From contig NZ_CP132339.1 in the NCBI RefSeq assembly GCF_030944405.1, positions 2,728,001 to 2,792,000 on the forward strand: a stretch of 64,000 nt of DNA, written 5' to 3'. The notes beneath the pieces were generated by a model. The model was not told the origin of the DNA and did not search any database. It saw only the letters and a program-made list of their open reading frames with translations. Below, piece by piece: positions 34,281 to 42,522 of this stretch; the stretch's first letter is position 1, and each line of letters opens with the position of its first letter. A program made the position numbers and the translations under genes. The stretch is from Janthinobacterium sp. J1-1. Lineage in GTDB: Bacteria; Pseudomonadota; Gammaproteobacteria; Burkholderiales; Burkholderiaceae_D.

Positions 34281-36169
34281 TGGACGATATGCTCAAGGAT
34301 TTCGTCGTTGAGGCGATGGATCTTGCGGTTAATGTTGAAGAGCACTTACTGCGTCTCGAACGCGATCCGGACAACAAGGAAACGCTCAATGCGGTGTTTC
34401 GTTCCTTTCACACCATCAAGGGTGGCGCCGGTTTCATGGGCCTGCCTGCGCTGGTGGCGGCCTGCCACCTGACCGAAAACCTGTTCGACGCGCTGCGCAC
34501 GGGCGCCGCGCCGGTGACGCCGATCGCCATCGAGGCGGCGCTGCAGGCGTCCGGCTTCGTGGCCGACCAGTTGACGGAGCTGGCCAACGGCGCCGCGCCG
34601 GAAAGCCTGCCGGCCATGCCGGAAGAGCTGGAAGTCATCCTCACCAACGCCATCGAAGGCAAGAGCATGGATGCGCCTGCCGCAGCCGTCGCTGCGCCTG
34701 CGCCGGCGGTGGTTGCAGCGCCCGTGGCCGCCGCGCCCGTCGCCGCTGCGGCCGCGCCTGCCGCTGTCACGGTGGGCGCCGATGGGCTGGACTGGACCGC
34801 CCTGTACAACGCCGTGGTGCCGGCCGGCAGCCAGCTGGCCGTGGTCGCGCCTGCCGCTTCGGCTGCCGCGCCGGCTCCGGCATCTGCTGCCGTCGCGGCG
34901 CCGCCTGTCGCCGCCAAGCCGGCCGCCAAGGCCGTCGATGGCGTGGTGCGCGAAGAGCGCCCGGACATGCGCCATGCGGCCCCGGTCAAGGAAGACAGCA
35001 TCCGCGTCGATGCCGTCAAGCTCGACGCCTTGCTGGAAGTGGCCGGCGAATCGGTGCAGGCCGCCAACCAGGCAGCCGTGCTGCTGGAACGCTTGCTGCA
35101 ATTCAAATTCGAAGGCCAGGCCGCCACCTTGATGGCGACCCTGGCGGAAACCCTGGAACGCGCCTCGCGCTACTCGACCGAACTGCAGCGGGCCACCCTG
35201 GCCACGCGCATGCAGCCGGTCGGCCGTCTGTTCCAGAAATTCCCGCGCCTGGTGCGCGAGCTGGCCAAGGACCTGGGCAAGGATGTCGAACTGACCATCG
35301 AGGGCGCGGAAACGGAAGTCGACCGCGTGGTGGTCGACAGCCTGTACGATCCGCTGGTGCACATGCTGCGCAACTCGCTCGACCATGGGGTGGAATCGCC
35401 GGAAGACCGTCTGGCCGCCGGCAAGCCTGCCAAGTCGTATATTTCCCTGAAAGCATGGCAGGAAGCGAACAGCGTGATGATCGTGCTGCAGGACGACGGC
35501 AAGGGCATGGACCCGGTCTTCCTGCGCAGCAAGGCGCAGCAAAAAGGCCTGATCAGCGAAAACGCGCAACTGAGCAACGACGAATGCTTCCAGTTGGTGT
35601 TCCTGCCCGGCTTCTCGACCAAGGAAGTCGCTTCCAGCGTGTCGGGCCGTGGCGTGGGCATGGACGTGGTCAAGACGGCGGTGGAAAAAAACCGCGGCGC
35701 CATCCATATCGAATCGGCGCTGGGCAAAGGCACCAAATTTGCCATCCGCCTGCCGATCGAACTGTCGATCGTGCCGACCATGCTGGTGTCGACTTCGGGC
35801 GCCGCGCTGGCGCTGCCGATGGCGGTGGTGCAGCGCGTGGTCGAGTTGCCGGAAACCTTCATGGAAGTGGGCGGCGCGCCGGTGCTGAAAGACCAGGGCC
35901 GTCCGTTGCCCGTGCGTTCGCTGGCCGGCGCCCTGGGCTACGAGCCGTGCAGCGAGCGGGTCGGCATCGTGGTGGCCGCGCCGCAGCCGTATATCCTGGC
36001 GGTGGCGGCCGTCGACGGCACGGCCGATCTCGTGATCAAGCCGATGACGGCCATTACGGTCGAAGGCATTACCGGTACCGCCCGTTCGGCCGAAGGCGAA
36101 CTGGTGCTGGTGGTAGGGCTGTCCTTCCTGATGGATGGCTGCCGCGGCACGGTACGCATGGCGGCGTAA
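34280..36169 (+). CDS. cheA: Chemotaxis histidine kinase CheA
   Basis: A 629-residue CheA. P1 (HPt) is at about 1-110 with phospho-acceptor H44 in FHTIKGGAGF. An Ala/Pro-rich linker (about 130-240) stands where the CheY-binding P2 domain would be; no P2 is recognisable. The P3 dimerisation region starts near DSIRVDAVKLDALLEVAGES, P4 (ATPase) has MLRNSLDHGVE and SGRGVGMDVVK, and a CheW-like P5 ends the protein. Translation is coupled to cheZ. There is no cheY, cheW or receptor gene nearby, so this pair must work with components elsewhere. Confidence 0.93.
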   Translation: MDDMLKDFVVEAMDLAVNVEEHLLRLERDPDNKETLNAVFRSFHTIKGGAGFMGLPALVAACHLTENLFDALRTGAAPVTPIAIEAALQASGFVADQLTELANGAAPESLPAMPEELEVILTNAIEGKSMDAPAAAVAAPAPAVVAAPVAAAPVAAAAAPAAVTVGADGLDWTALYNAVVPAGSQLAVVAPAASAAAPAPASAAVAAPPVAAKPAAKAVDGVVREERPDMRHAAPVKEDSIRVDAVKLDALLEVAGESVQAANQAAVLLERLLQFKFEGQAATLMATLAETLERASRYSTELQRATLATRMQPVGRLFQKFPRLVRELAKDLGKDVELTIEGAETEVDRVVVDSLYDPLVHMLRNSLDHGVESPEDRLAAGKPAKSYISLKAWQEANSVMIVLQDDGKGMDPVFLRSKAQQKGLISENAQLSNDECFQLVFLPGFSTKEVASSVSGRGVGMDVVKTAVEKNRGAIHIESALGKGTKFAIRLPIELSIVPTMLVSTSGAALALPMAVVQRVVELPETFMEVGGAPVLKDQGRPLPVRSLAGALGYEPCSERVGIVVAAPQPYILAVAAVDGTADLVIKPMTAITVEGITGTARSAEGELVLVVGLSFLMDGCRGTVRMAA

Positions 36170-36187
36170 CCTTTGCTTCAAAAATCA

Positions 36188-36223
36188 AGCCCGCTGCGCA
36201 GATTTGCGCAGCGGGCTTTTTTT
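36188..36223. terminator. Bidirectional terminator between cheA and the S41 peptidase gene
   Basis: Perfect 13-base stem AGCCCGCTGCGCA/TGCGCAGCGGGCT with a four-base loop, followed by a run of T on the plus strand and, on the minus strand, by TTGATTTTTG. It serves the convergent cheA and peptidase genes; the T-run touches the peptidase stop codon. Confidence 0.92.
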
Positions 36224-37355
36224 ATGCGCCGTCGCGGCGCAGCGTGCCGCCTTCCAGCCAGCGCTGCACGCGCACGATCTCGTCGTCGCGGCCGGCCTCG
36301 TCCTTGGGCGGCGGCAGATAGATGTCGGGTTGAATGCCGCCCAGGTCCACCTGCAGATGCGGCAGGCGGGCCGAGCGCGAGGTGGCGTATTGCAGGTGGC
36401 GCACGCCCGAGGGCAGGGCATGCAGGCGCAGGTTCGAATAGTCGAGCGCGCCATAGCTGTTGCGTCCGATCAGCTTGACGTGAAAACTTTGCCGCGCCGC
36501 CAGCAGGAATTCTTCGCAGGAACTGGCACAGTCGCGGTCGACCAGGATCGCCACCCTTGCCGGCCGCTGCGCCGTTTGTCCGTCGACGCGCAGATAGCTG
36601 ATGGTGCCGCCTGGCTGCTGCGGCGCGAATTCGCCGGCCTGGACCGTGCGCATCTGCGCCACGGCCTGGCCGGCAAACGCCGCGCAGGCGGCGTCGCCGG
36701 GCGCCAGCAGCGCACAGACGCTTTCCTGGCCGGCGATATTGGCCGGCGTGGACAGCCATTCGGCGCCTACCCGCACCATTTCACCCGAACTGATCCATTG
36801 CAGCAGCGGCGCGTAGGTATTGTCGCTGCCGCCGCCATTGCGGCGCACGTCGAGTATCCAGTTGGGACGTGCGGCCAGCGCCTCGCGGTGGGTGTCGAGC
36901 AAGGCCTGCATCGCCGCGCTGTGGTTGCCGCGAAAGCTGGGCAGGCTCAGCAGCACGGTCTGGCTGCTCAGCAACTGCAGCGTGGGCGCTTTCGATGGCG
37001 CGGCCTGGCCGCTGGCGGCAGGCTGCGCCGGTGCCGGCTTGGCAATGTCCACGGCGCTGCCCGGCTTGATATGCAGATGGCCCTTGCGCCACACGCCCAC
37101 GTAGTTTTCCAGCACCGCGTCGCAGGCGGCGGCGTCAGGCGCGGCGCTTGCCGCCTGGCTGGCCGTGGCCAGTGCCTGGTCGAAATACGCTTGCCCTTTT
37201 TGCGCCAGGTGCTGGCGCGCGCCAGTATCGTTTTCCAGCAGGAAGCCGGGAATGGCGCGCAAGTCCTGCACGCAGATCTCGCCAGGCGTGGCGGCCTGTG
37301 CGTGGCTGGCCGCGACGATGGCCAGTGCGGCCCATGCGAAAAAACTTGGTCTCAT
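36222..37355 (-). CDS. S41-family peptidase (C-terminal processing peptidase-like)
   Basis: A 377-residue exported protein with a signal peptide at 1-21 (cleavage after HAQA). The S41 catalytic fold is seen in WILDVRRNGGGSDNTY and in VAILVDRDCASSCEEFLLAA, where the Ser before CEEF is the probable nucleophile; a later segment, IGRNSYGALDYSN, matches the family. No PDZ domain is evident, and the Ala/Pro stretch near 105-125 is probably a linker. It likely acts in the periplasm; its substrate is unknown. It stands alone, divergent from the leu operon. Confidence 0.87.
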   Translation of the reverse strand: MRPSFFAWAALAIVAASHAQAATPGEICVQDLRAIPGFLLENDTGARQHLAQKGQAYFDQALATASQAASAAPDAAACDAVLENYVGVWRKGHLHIKPGSAVDIAKPAPAQPAASGQAAPSKAPTLQLLSSQTVLLSLPSFRGNHSAAMQALLDTHREALAARPNWILDVRRNGGGSDNTYAPLLQWISSGEMVRVGAEWLSTPANIAGQESVCALLAPGDAACAAFAGQAVAQMRTVQAGEFAPQQPGGTISYLRVDGQTAQRPARVAILVDRDCASSCEEFLLAARQSFHVKLIGRNSYGALDYSNLRLHALPSGVRHLQYATSRSARLPHLQVDLGGIQPDIYLPPPKDEAGRDDEIVRVQRWLEGGTLRRDGA

Positions 37356-37610
37356 CAGTGTTGTTCCTTGATATTGTTGTCAAAATACAATACACGAAAG
37401 CCCTTGAAAGTCCTATCGCTTTGTGGTGCCGCCGTGGTTGCTTCGGGCGGCCGGATTGCTGGCCCGGCCTGATGCCACAAGCAGGCCATAATCGGCAATT
37501 TTCAGCTCAAATCCAACACTGCGGCCAAACTTTGTATCGCCAATCCCACGGCTGGGCCGCTTTCGGTTCTGTAATGGGCAAAATATGGCATAATCCTTGT
37601 GGATCACCGT
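37356..37610 (+). promoter_or_regulatory. Intergenic region with probable leu promoter
   Basis: No gene is seen here. A -10-like CATAAT (37589-37594) would place the transcript start near 37601, about ten bases before the upstream ORF at 37611. The matching -35 (TTCTGT near 37567) is poor. On the other side, minus-strand AT-rich sequence around 37375-37395 is the likely promoter of the peptidase gene. Confidence 0.4.
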
Positions 37611-37670
37611 ATGAATCTGGTATCACTTGATCACTTACTACAGGCTGTGGCATTGCTGCATAACTCATGA
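37611..37670 (+). CDS. Leucine-rich upstream ORF overlapping the leuC start
   Basis: A 19-codon [22 protein letters not shown], with six leucines written in five different codons (CTG, CTT, TTA, CTA, TTG, CTG). Its TGA (37668-37670) overlaps the leuC ATG at 37667. leuC itself has no visible ribosome site, so translation of leuC may depend on reinitiation after this ORF. A weak GTGGA lies seven bases upstream of its ATG. It resembles a leucine leader peptide, but there is no attenuator hairpin between it and leuC. That it is translated is inferred. Confidence 0.45.
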   Translation: MNLVSLDHLLQAVALLHNS

Positions 37671-39070
37671 TGAAGACGCTTTACGACAAACTCTGGGAAT
37701 CCCACGTGGTGCGGGCCGAAGAAGACGGCACGACCATTCTGTATATTGACCGCCACCTGGTGCACGAAGTGACCAGCCCGCAAGCGTTTGACGGACTACG
37801 CGACGCCGGGCGCCAGCCGTGGCGCATTTCCGCCAACCTGGCGGTGGCCGACCATAACGTGCCGACCACCAGCCGCGCCGACGGCATTGCCGATCCGGTC
37901 TCGCGCCTGCAGGTCGAAACCTTGGACAAGAACGCCAAGCACTACGGCCTGACGTATTTCAACATGAACGACAAGCGCCAGGGCATCGTGCACGTGATCG
38001 GCCCCGAGCAGGGCGCGACCCTGCCCGGCATGACGGTGGTGTGCGGCGACTCGCATACGTCCACCCACGGCGCCTTCGGTGCGCTGGCGCACGGCATCGG
38101 CACCTCGGAAGTCGAGCATGTGCTGGCCACGCAAACCTTGCTGCAAAAAAAATCGAAATCGATGCTGGTGCAGGTCGACGGCGTGATGCCGGCCGGCGTG
38201 ACGGCCAAGGACATCGTGCTGGCCATTATCGGCAAGATCGGCACGGCCGGCGGCACCGGCTACTGTATCGAGTTCGGCGGCGCGGCCATCCGCGCGCTGT
38301 CGATGGAAGGGCGCATGACGGTCTGTAACATGGCGATCGAGGCGGGCGCGCGCGCCGGCATCATCGGCGTCGACGACACCACCATCAACTACGTCAAGGG
38401 CCGCCCGTTTTCGCCGGCCGGCCCGCACTGGGACCGCGCCGTGGCCTACTGGCGCACCCTGCATTCGGACCCGGGCGCGCGTTTCGACCTGGTCGTCACC
38501 TTGAACGCTGCCGAGATCGAGCCGCAGGTCACCTGGGGCACCTCGCCTGAAATGGTGGTGGGCATCGACGGCCGCGTGCCTGATCCCGACCACGAGAAAG
38601 ACAGCGTCAAGCGCGACGCCATCGAAAAAGCGCTGGTCTACATGGCCCTCAAACCAAACACGCCGATCTCGGATATCCGCATCGACAAGGTCTTTATCGG
38701 CTCGTGCACCAACTCGCGCATCGAAGACTTGCGCGCCGCCGCCGCCGTGGTGCGCGGCAAGTACCGCGCCTCGAACGTCAGGCTGGCGCTGGTGGTGCCG
38801 GGCTCGGGTCTGGTGAAGGACCAGGCCGAACGCGAAGGACTGGACCGCATCTTCAAGGACGCCGGTTTCGAATGGCGCGAACCGGGCTGCTCGATGTGCC
38901 TGGCGATGAACGCCGACCGCCTGGAGCCGGGCGAGCGCTGCGCCTCGACCTCGAACCGCAACTTCGAAGGCCGGCAAGGGCAGGGCGGGCGTACCCACCT
39001 GGTGTCGCCGGCGATGGCGGCCGCGGCGGGGATTGCAGGGCATTTTGTCGATGTGCGTGGCTTGCGATGA
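37667..39070 (+). CDS. leuC: 3-isopropylmalate dehydratase large subunit
   Basis: A 467-residue aconitase-family subunit that, with LeuD, isomerises 2- to 3-isopropylmalate in leucine biosynthesis. The [4Fe-4S] ligands are in [13 protein letters not shown] and [28 protein letters not shown] and [11 protein letters not shown] are also characteristic. Two adjacent ATGs (37667 and 37670) are possible starts. No Shine-Dalgarno sequence is present; the start overlaps the stop of a leucine-rich upstream ORF. It is followed by entericidin, leuD, leuB and asd, the usual Burkholderiales order. Confidence 0.96.
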   Translation: MMKTLYDKLWESHVVRAEEDGTTILYIDRHLVHEVTSPQAFDGLRDAGRQPWRISANLAVADHNVPTTSRADGIADPVSRLQVETLDKNAKHYGLTYFNMNDKRQGIVHVIGPEQGATLPGMTVVCGDSHTSTHGAFGALAHGIGTSEVEHVLATQTLLQKKSKSMLVQVDGVMPAGVTAKDIVLAIIGKIGTAGGTGYCIEFGGAAIRALSMEGRMTVCNMAIEAGARAGIIGVDDTTINYVKGRPFSPAGPHWDRAVAYWRTLHSDPGARFDLVVTLNAAEIEPQVTWGTSPEMVVGIDGRVPDPDHEKDSVKRDAIEKALVYMALKPNTPISDIRIDKVFIGSCTNSRIEDLRAAAAVVRGKYRASNVRLALVVPGSGLVKDQAEREGLDRIFKDAGFEWREPGCSMCLAMNADRLEPGERCASTSNRNFEGRQGQGGRTHLVSPAMAAAAGIAGHFVDVRGLR

Positions 39071-39137
39071 ATGACGGGGCTGGTGCCGCTGGCGTACACT
39101 GGCAGTTCCAACCCCTACCCTGACCAACGAGCATACA

Positions 39138-39260
39138 ATGAAAAAACTCTTCGCCCTCCTGATCGCCACCGCCCTGCTTGCCGGCTGCAATACCGTGTCG
39201 GGTTTCGGCCGCGATGTGCAGAAAGTCGGCCAGGTCGTCACTGGCGCCGGCGGAAAATAA
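39138..39260 (+). CDS. Entericidin A/B-family lipoprotein
   Basis: A 40-residue small lipoprotein, MKKLFALLIATALLAGC followed by a 23-residue mature part. The lipobox is LLAGC with the lipidated Cys at position 17, and SGFGRDVQKVGQVVTGAG is typical of entericidins (small toxin/antidote-like lipoproteins of the cell envelope). It lies between leuC and leuD, where an entericidin gene is common in betaproteobacteria. Function in this setting is unknown. Confidence 0.88.
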   Translation: MKKLFALLIATALLAGCNTVSGFGRDVQKVGQVVTGAGGK

Positions 39261-39313
39261 CCCTGTGACGGTGCGGTGCCTGCGCGCCGGCCGTCCTACC
39301 GAGTACACACAGC

Positions 39314-39961
39314 ATGGATAAATTTACGATTTACGAAGGCCTGGTCGCTCCGCTGGACCGCGCCAATGTCGATACCGACGCGATTATCCCGAAGCAATTC
39401 CTGAAGTCGATCCACCGCAGCGGCTTCGGCCCCAACCTGTTCGATGAATGGCGCTATCTGGACCACGGCGAACCGGGCCAGGACAACAGCCGCCGTCCGC
39501 TGAACCCGGAGTTCGTGCTGAACGAGCCGCGCTACCAAGGCGCGTCGATTCTGCTGACGCGCAAGAACTTCGGCTGCGGCTCCTCGCGCGAACACGCGCC
39601 GTGGGCGCTCGATCAATATGGCTTCCGCGCCATTATCGCGCCCTCGTTTGCCGATATCTTCTTCAACAACTGCTACAAGAACGGCCTGCTGCCGATCGTG
39701 TTGTCGGAGTCCCAGGTCGATCATCTGTTCAATGAAGTCAAGGCTTTCCCCGGCTACAAGCTGGTGGTGGACCTGGAGCAGCAGCGCGTGGCGACCAGCA
39801 ACGGCTCGGTGTCGTACCCGTTCCAGATCGACGCTTTCCGCAAGTATTGCCTGATGAACGGCCTCGACGATATCGGCCTGACCCTGCGCCACGCCGACGA
39901 TATCCGCGCCTTCGAAGAACGCCACCTGAGCAACCAGCCTTGGCTCGCCAACGTTATCTAA
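39314..39961 (+). CDS. leuD: 3-isopropylmalate dehydratase small subunit
   Basis: A 215-residue swivel-domain subunit partner of LeuC. Family motifs are [12 protein letters not shown] near the N-terminus and [14 protein letters not shown] near 84-97, followed by [20 protein letters not shown]. Length is normal. It lies 53 bases after the entericidin gene and 12 bases before leuB, within one leu transcription unit. The start at 39314 gives the usual N-terminus ([16 protein letters not shown]). Confidence 0.96.
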   Translation: MDKFTIYEGLVAPLDRANVDTDAIIPKQFLKSIHRSGFGPNLFDEWRYLDHGEPGQDNSRRPLNPEFVLNEPRYQGASILLTRKNFGCGSSREHAPWALDQYGFRAIIAPSFADIFFNNCYKNGLLPIVLSESQVDHLFNEVKAFPGYKLVVDLEQQRVATSNGSVSYPFQIDAFRKYCLMNGLDDIGLTLRHADDIRAFEERHLSNQPWLANVI

Positions 39962-39973
39962 TTCTATAAAAAC

Positions 39974-41044
39974 ATGAAAATTGCTATCCTGCCCGGCGAC
40001 GGTATCGGTCCTGAAATCGTCGCCCAGGCCGTCAAGGTCCTGAATGTCCTCGGTGAATCGTTTGAGCTGGAAACGGCGCCCGTCGGCGGCGCCGGCTATG
40101 CCGCCCACGGCCACCCGTTGCCGGAAGGCACCTTGGCCCTGGCCAAGGCGGCCGATGCGGTGCTGTTCGGCGCCGTTGGCGACTACCAGTATGACAACCT
40201 GGAGCGCCAGTTCCGCCCCGAGCAAGCCATCCTGGGCCTGCGCAAGAACCTGGGCCTGTTCGCCAACCTGCGTCCGGCGATCCTGTACCCGGAACTGGCG
40301 GGCGCCTCGACCCTGAAGCCGGAAGTGGTGTCGGGCCTCGATATCCTGATCATCCGCGAACTGACCGGCGACATTTATTTCGGCCAGCCGCGCGGCGTGC
40401 GCGAGTGCCCGGACGGTCCGTTCAAGGGCCAGCGCGAAGGGTTCGATACCATGCGCTATGCGGAAGGCGAAATCCGCCGCATCGCCCACGTCGCCTTCCA
40501 GGCCGCGCAAAAGCGCGACAAGCGCCTGACCAGCGTCGACAAGGCGAATGTGCTGGAAACCTTCCAGTTCTGGAAAGACATCGTCACCGACGTGCACAAG
40601 GAATACCCGGATGTCGCGCTCGACCATATGTATGTCGACAATGCCGCTATGCAACTGGTGCGGGCGCCGAAGAAATTCGACGTGATGGTCACCGGTAACA
40701 TGTTCGGCGACATCCTGTCGGACGCGGCCGCCATGTTGACCGGTTCGATCGGCATGCTGCCGTCGGCTTCGCTGGACGCCAACAACAAGGGCTTGTACGA
40801 GCCATCGCACGGTTCGGCGCCGGATATTGCCGGCAAGGGCATCGCCAATCCGCTGGCGACGATTTTGTCGGCGGCGATGATGCTGCGCTACTCTTTAAAC
40901 CGCGCCGAGCAGGCCGACCGGATTGAGGCCGCCGTGAAAAGCGTGCTGGCGCAGGGTTTGCGCACGGCCGATATTTACGAAGCGGGTACCACCAAAGTGG
41001 GCACCGAGGCGATGGGCGATGCGGTTGTGAAAGCGTTGGCGTAA
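39974..41044 (+). CDS. leuB: 3-isopropylmalate dehydrogenase
   Basis: A 356-residue NAD-dependent oxidative decarboxylase that converts 3-isopropylmalate to 2-oxoisocaproate. It has the N-terminal nucleotide/substrate motif [11 protein letters not shown], the substrate-binding [13 protein letters not shown], catalytic Lys/Tyr segments, and the C-terminal [20 protein letters not shown] and [18 protein letters not shown]. Full length and well conserved. It closes the leu genes and is followed after 47 bases by asd. Confidence 0.97.
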   Translation: MKIAILPGDGIGPEIVAQAVKVLNVLGESFELETAPVGGAGYAAHGHPLPEGTLALAKAADAVLFGAVGDYQYDNLERQFRPEQAILGLRKNLGLFANLRPAILYPELAGASTLKPEVVSGLDILIIRELTGDIYFGQPRGVRECPDGPFKGQREGFDTMRYAEGEIRRIAHVAFQAAQKRDKRLTSVDKANVLETFQFWKDIVTDVHKEYPDVALDHMYVDNAAMQLVRAPKKFDVMVTGNMFGDILSDAAAMLTGSIGMLPSASLDANNKGLYEPSHGSAPDIAGKGIANPLATILSAAMMLRYSLNRAEQADRIEAAVKSVLAQGLRTADIYEAGTTKVGTEAMGDAVVKALA

Positions 41045-41091
41045 TATATATTTCAATGACGGCGTTGGCCGTCTCTTCTCGAGGAATGGTA

Positions 41092-42216
41092 ATGAAATTA
41101 GTAGGCTTGGTAGGTTGGCGCGGTATGGTCGGTTCGGTCCTGATGCAACGCATGCAGGAAGAGGGCGATTTCGCCCATATCGAACCGGTGTTTTTCACCA
41201 CCTCGAACACGGGCGGCGCGGCGCCGGCGATGGCGAAGAATGAAACCATCCTGAAGGATGCCAACAGCATCGCCGAACTGTCCAAGTGCGACATCATTAT
41301 TTCCTGCCAGGGCGGCGACTACACCAGTGCCGTCTTCCCGCAGTTGCGCGCAGCCGGCTGGGACGGTTACTGGATCGATGCGGCCTCGACCTTGCGCATG
41401 GAAAAAGACGCCGTCATCGTGCTCGACCCGGTCAACCTGCACGTCATCAAGGACGCGCTGGGCAAGGGCGTGAAAAACTATATCGGCGGCAACTGCACCG
41501 TGTCCTGCATGATGATGGGCCTGGGCGGCCTGTTCCAGCACGACCTGATCGACTGGATGACCTCGATGACCTACCAGGCGGCTTCGGGCGGCGGCGCGCA
41601 GCACATGCGCGAACTGCTGACGCAGTTCGGCACCATCAACAGTTCCGTCAAGGCGCTGCTGGAAAATCCGGCCTCGGCCATCCTGGAAATCGACCGCCAG
41701 GTGCTGGCCACCCAGCACGGCTATTCGGCTGACGAGATCAAGCAGTTCGGCGCGCCGCTGGCCGGCAATTTGATCCCGTGGATCGACAAGGACCTGGGCA
41801 ACGGCCAGTCGAAGGAAGAATGGAAGGCCGGCGCGGAAACCAACAAGATCCTCGGCCGCGGCATCGACTTCGGCAGCAAGGAAATCCCGGTCGACGGGCT
41901 GTGCGTGCGCATCGGCGCCATGCGCTGCCACTCGCAGGCACTGACCATCAAGCTGAAAAAAGACGTGCCGCTCGACGAGATCAACGACATTATCGCCAGT
42001 AACAATGAGTGGGTAAAATTCGTGCCGAACACGCGCGAAGCATCGGTGCGCGACCTGTCGCCGGCGGCCGTCACCGGCAGCCTGACGATTCCCGTCGGCC
42101 GCGTGCGCAAGATGAGCATGGGCGGCGAATACCTGTCCGCCTTCACCGTCGGCGACCAGCTGCTGTGGGGTGCGGCCGAGCCGCTGCGCCGCATGCTGCG
42201 CATCTTGCTCGACTGA
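41092..42216 (+). CDS. asd: Aspartate-semialdehyde dehydrogenase
   Basis: A 374-residue enzyme reducing aspartyl phosphate to aspartate semialdehyde, the branch point for lysine, threonine, methionine and cell-wall diaminopimelate. The catalytic cysteine is C135 in GGNCTVSC, the same number as in E. coli, and the NADP motif is [18 protein letters not shown]. The ATG at 41092 follows GAGGAATGGTA; an in-frame ATG at 41056 lacks a site. It lies between leuB and fimV, the usual Burkholderiales order. Confidence 0.96.
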   Translation: MKLVGLVGWRGMVGSVLMQRMQEEGDFAHIEPVFFTTSNTGGAAPAMAKNETILKDANSIAELSKCDIIISCQGGDYTSAVFPQLRAAGWDGYWIDAASTLRMEKDAVIVLDPVNLHVIKDALGKGVKNYIGGNCTVSCMMMGLGGLFQHDLIDWMTSMTYQAASGGGAQHMRELLTQFGTINSSVKALLENPASAILEIDRQVLATQHGYSADEIKQFGAPLAGNLIPWIDKDLGNGQSKEEWKAGAETNKILGRGIDFGSKEIPVDGLCVRIGAMRCHSQALTIKLKKDVPLDEINDIIASNNEWVKFVPNTREASVRDLSPAAVTGSLTIPVGRVRKMSMGGEYLSAFTVGDQLLWGAAEPLRRMLRILLD

Positions 42217-42249
42217 TCCCGCCTCGCTGACAGACTGCCCTTGCCAGCA

Positions 42250-42286
42250 CGCCGGCGCCGCCCACCAGGGCCGCGCCGGCGTTTTT
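42250..42286 (+). terminator. Terminator after asd
   Basis: Nine-base arms CGCCGGCGC (42250-42258) and GCGCCGGCG (42273-42281), with a GCCC/GGGC inner stem, are followed by TTTTT. It ends the leu-asd unit. The rest of the gap to fimV (42287-42522) shows no gene. Confidence 0.85.
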
Positions 42287-42522
42287 CGTGTGCCGCAGCG
42301 CCATCCGATCCATTTCCTGGGTGCCGTCCAGCTGCTCGACTACCTGTATGTGTCCGCGTCGTCGTCACCAGACGCCGTCTTCCCGCTGCCGCCGCGTAGC
42401 GACTGACGGGCAAGGAAGCCGCGTTACATAGGAGGAAAGCTTGCACAGCTGGATACATGATGATATGTTGGTACATCTGGAAAAGTAACTGTTTTCCCAT
42501 GCCAACCAAGATGCCACCAATT

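Noticed and set aside
34346..36181. A 611-codon minus-strand open frame opposite cheA
   Set aside because: His/Gly/Arg-rich shadow of cheA; no support.
37356..37666. Classic transcription attenuator for the leu operon
   Set aside because: The leucine-rich ORF runs directly into leuC, so there is no space for a terminator/antiterminator between them.
42217..42456. A short coding frame between asd and fimV
   Set aside because: It overlaps the asd terminator, has no ribosome site and no recognisable protein.
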